The notes beneath the pieces were generated by a model. That model ran no database searches. It saw only the letters and a list, made by a program, of their open reading frames with translations, and was not told where the DNA came from. Shown one piece after another: positions 28,203-30,273 of a stretch of DNA of 30,273 nt (its first letter is position 1; every line of letters starts with the position of its first letter). The stretch is from an uncultured Ezakiella sp. (GTDB lineage: Bacteria; Bacillota; Clostridia; Tissierellales; Peptoniphilaceae): positions 1 to 30,273 of the forward strand of contig NZ_CALTVH010000015.1 in assembly GCF_943913045.1 (NCBI RefSeq). The letters run 5' to 3'. The position numbers and the translations under genes were made by a program.

Positions 28203-29459
28203 ATGAGAAAAATTTACCAAGTCGAAGACAAGGTGCCAGCGAAACTCTTGGTACCACTATCTATCCAACACACCTTTGCCATGTTCGGGGCATCGGTCCT
28301 CGTGCCAATTATCTTTGGCATCAACCCCGGCATAGTTTTACTTATGAATGGGATCGGAACCCTCTTATTTATTTGGATAACCAAGGGCAAGGCTCCAGCT
28401 TATCTGGGATCCAGCTTTGCATTCCTAGCACCAGGCACGGCTATCATAGCCCAGCAGGGACTCCAATACGCACAAGGCGCCTTTGTAGTCGTGGGAATTA
28501 TTGGCATGATCATCGCCTTTATAATTAAAAAATACGGAACCAAATGGATTGACGTCGTCCTGCCACCAGCCGCCATGGGTGCAGTAGTTGCCCTTATCGG
28601 TTTTGAACTCGTTGGCCTAACCATAAGGGGCGGGGCAATCGGCGCAGAAATTTTAACCGAATCAGTAAATGGCAAACACATAGCAGTTTTTGCAGTCACA
28701 CTTTTGACAGCCGTTTTTGGTTCAGTTTGCTTTAAAAAATTCTGGGCAACCATTCCGATCTTAATTGCAATTATCGTTGGCTATATCACAGCAGTCGCCT
28801 TAGGCATGGTTGACTTCACACCAGTTGTCGAAGCTAAGTTCTTTACCCTACCTGAATTTCATTTAGCAAAATTTTCCATGGAAGCAGTTATCACCATGCT
28901 CCCTGTAATCCTGGTAATCTTGAGTGAACACATCTCCCACCAAGTTGTTACATCCAACATAATTGAAAGAGACCTGATCAAAGACCCAGGCCTCCACAGG
29001 TCCATCTTCGCAGACAACTTTTCAACATCAATCTCGGGATTATTAGGTGGCGTACCAACCACAACCTACGGAGAAAATATCGGCGTAATGGCAATCACTG
29101 GCGTATACTCAGTCCAAGTTATTGCAGGTGCTGCAGTTATCTCAATTATAATGGCCTTTATCGGACCACTATCAGCCTTCATATCCACAATTCCTGGCGA
29201 TGTAATCGGTGGCGTAACATTTTTGCTATACGGTATGATTGGATCAAGCGGCCTTAGACTCCTCGTCGACCAGAAGGTAGACTACTCCAACGCACAAAAT
29301 TTAATCTTAACGTCGGTAATTTTTACAACCGGTCTAAGCGGACTCACCATAAAACTAGGAGCCATCAATCTATCAGGCATGGTTCTTGCATCTGTCGTTG
29401 CAGTTGTATTATCACTTATCTTCCACTTGCTGGATAAAATTGGCCTTATGAACAAATAG
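28203..29459 (+). CDS. uraA: Uracil permease (NCS2 family)
   Basis: 418 residues, a 14-helix nucleobase transporter that takes up uracil with protons. Key residues of UraA are present: Glu242 and His246 in SEHISH, and Glu291 in TYGENIG, which bind uracil and couple the proton. KAPAYLGSSFAFLAP (63-77) is the conserved half-helix region. An AAGGGAG site precedes the ATG. The 26-base gap after the terminator leaves no room for a PyrR attenuator, and I see no promoter in it, so expression may depend on read-through or a promoter within the upstream gene. Confidence 0.92.
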   Translation: MRKIYQVEDKVPAKLLVPLSIQHTFAMFGASVLVPIIFGINPGIVLLMNGIGTLLFIWITKGKAPAYLGSSFAFLAPGTAIIAQQGLQYAQGAFVVVGIIGMIIAFIIKKYGTKWIDVVLPPAAMGAVVALIGFELVGLTIRGGAIGAEILTESVNGKHIAVFAVTLLTAVFGSVCFKKFWATIPILIAIIVGYITAVALGMVDFTPVVEAKFFTLPEFHLAKFSMEAVITMLPVILVILSEHISHQVVTSNIIERDLIKDPGLHRSIFADNFSTSISGLLGGVPTTTYGENIGVMAITGVYSVQVIAGAAVISIIMAFIGPLSAFISTIPGDVIGGVTFLLYGMIGSSGLRLLVDQKVDYSNAQNLILTSVIFTTGLSGLTIKLGAINLSGMVLASVVAVVLSLIFHLLDKIGLMNK

Positions 29460-29498
29460 GAAGAAACATAAAATTAGTAAACTTACAAGGAGAAATAA

Positions 29499-30116
29499 AT
29501 GAAAAAAGTATTAGCAATTTTGCTCGCCTGCGCACTATTGTTCACGGCTTGCAATACAAATAAAATGGCAGACGAATTTAAACGCCTGCCAAAGGATGAG
29601 AGATTAGTTTTAGAATTATCAACCGAAGACCAATTAAAATTAGTTTCTGAAATTATTAAAGAAGCCGAAAGAGTTGCCACAGCTTCCAAAGAATCGGAAT
29701 ATTACAAAGAAGGCAAGGTTGATGACAGATTCATTGAAATGGTTGACGGCGCCCTCCAAGGGGTCAAAGAAGACAAGCAAAATCCTAAAAAAATTTTAGA
29801 TGGATTGACAGACGGCATGAGACCATCATCCACAGTCCAAGACTTCAAAGATACCTTTACCATTTCCAACCACGGAGCTTATGATACCAGAAAGTTCTCA
29901 GAACTATCTTTTGAAGAGCTCAATTCCTATTATAATGCAGTCATGAATACATTGATAGAAAAACTTTCTAAAGACCAAGAGGAAATTGATAAACTAGACA
30001 AAACCTTAAGACAAGAGCTAACCAATAAAGACTACAAAGACCTCCCAGTCTGTGAAGCCGTAGTAAAAATATCTGAAAAACTCCAAGCCCAGGCTGCAAA
30101 TTTAAAAGAAAAATAG
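29499..30116 (+). CDS. Putative lipoprotein, function unknown
   Basis: 205 residues beginning MKKVLAILLACALLFTAC, a lipoprotein signal with lipid-site Cys18 (LFTAC). The mature part is hydrophilic and helical, with many Lys/Glu/Asp, including a probable coiled coil near 145-170 (YYNAVMNTLIEKLSKDQEEIDKL). No enzyme motif is seen. An AAGGAG site precedes the ATG. It lies 39 bases after uraA and may be co-transcribed; a terminator follows. Unlike the lipoprotein at 6613 it has no recognisable partner. Confidence 0.75.
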   Translation: MKKVLAILLACALLFTACNTNKMADEFKRLPKDERLVLELSTEDQLKLVSEIIKEAERVATASKESEYYKEGKVDDRFIEMVDGALQGVKEDKQNPKKILDGLTDGMRPSSTVQDFKDTFTISNHGAYDTRKFSELSFEELNSYYNAVMNTLIEKLSKDQEEIDKLDKTLRQELTNKDYKDLPVCEAVVKISEKLQAQAANLKEK

Positions 30117-30121
30117 AAAAC

Positions 30122-30158
30122 AAATAGGTGTAGGGTGGAAACCCAGCACCTATTTTTT
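30122..30158 (+). terminator. Rho-independent terminator
   Basis: AATAGGTG (30123-30130) pairs with CACCTATT (30147-30154). An inner GGGT/ACCC stem has a GGAA (GNRA-type) loop. Six Ts follow. Confidence 0.85.
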
Positions 30159-30184
30159 GTGGGAATGCAAAGGTAGGTTAAATT

Positions 30185-30273
30185 AAAAACACCTCATGCA
30201 TACAAGATGCAATCGGTGTTTTTCGGGCCACATAAAGTCGCCCCTACAAACGTTCTGAAAAATATCCGTAGGA
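30185..30273 (-). repeat. Repeat copy C, inverted, cut by the window end
   Basis: Read on the minus strand it gives TCCTACGGATAT, a CCTAC/GTAGG hairpin (30272-30243), GTAGGGGCGACTT, GTGGCCCG and then the third GAT/TGA hairpin: AAAAACACC, GAT, TGCAT, loop, ATGCA, TGA, GGTGTTTTT (30223-30185). This follows copy A (728-815) closely. Compared with copy B the outer helix changes TATC/GATA to CACC/GGTG, keeping pairing. Confidence 0.8.

Overview
The window reads as the chromosome of a low-GC, anaerobic, amino-acid-fermenting Firmicute. Strong AGGAGG-type ribosome sites, TTGnnn-17-TATAAT promoters, a DnaD/DnaI primosome pair, HPr with both His15 and Ser46, and a complete methylaspartate pathway of glutamate fermentation support this. 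A Gram-positive anaerobic coccus of the Peptoniphilaceae type (Peptoniphilus/Anaerococcus-like) would fit, but I cannot fix the genus from sequence alone. No phage, transposase, CRISPR array, rRNA or tRNA was seen.

Layout. (1) 1-119: 3' end of tuf. (2) 120-1240: about 1.1 kb without a believable gene, packed with hairpins, terminators and repeats, including a 311-bp element with 13-bp terminal inverted repeats. (3) 1405-3729: a DUF969/DUF979 transporter pair (probably 5-oxoproline) and pyroglutamyl peptidase. (4) 3951-8842: exported phosphodiester-glycosidase-family protein, lipoprotein, HPr and an ATP-grasp ligase, apparently one operon. (5) 8905-12674: GNAT acetyltransferase, dnaD, dnaI, serS. 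(6) 12711-13110: a second composite repeat. (7) murE (minus strand) divergent from class I fructose-bisphosphate aldolase, then a 33-aa membrane-peptide gene. (8) 15971-17829, minus: YprB-like nuclease and asparaginase. (9) 18148-26826, plus: glutamate mutase S, its activator, mutase E, methylaspartate ammonia-lyase, class I hydratase alpha and beta (mesaconase role), and CitD/CitE/CitF (citramalate lyase role), then a CvfB-like S1 protein and an unknown protein to 28144. (10) uracil permease, a lipoprotein, and the start of a third repeat copy, inverted, at the window end.

How it works together. Region 9 encodes glutamate -> 3-methylaspartate -> mesaconate -> citramalate -> acetate + pyruvate in pathway order. 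Region 3 could supply 5-oxoproline, a glutamate precursor, though no 5-oxoprolinase is in the window. MurE has a DNPD rather than a DNPR specificity motif, which argues against a diaminopimelate wall. The ATP-grasp ligase could be a side-chain D-amino acid ligase for a Lys- or Orn-type wall (inference).

Two non-coding signals stand out. First, a family of modular repeats (copies at 315-1158, 12799-13099 and 30185-30273) folds into hairpins that keep tandem GA/GA or GAT/TGA internal loops while flanking helices change sequence in a compensated way, so structure seems to be what is preserved. Second, seven TTGCA-core boxes lie between the asparaginase and glutamate-mutase promoters, most spaced close to whole helical turns, and the last one is itself the -35 of the fermentation operon.
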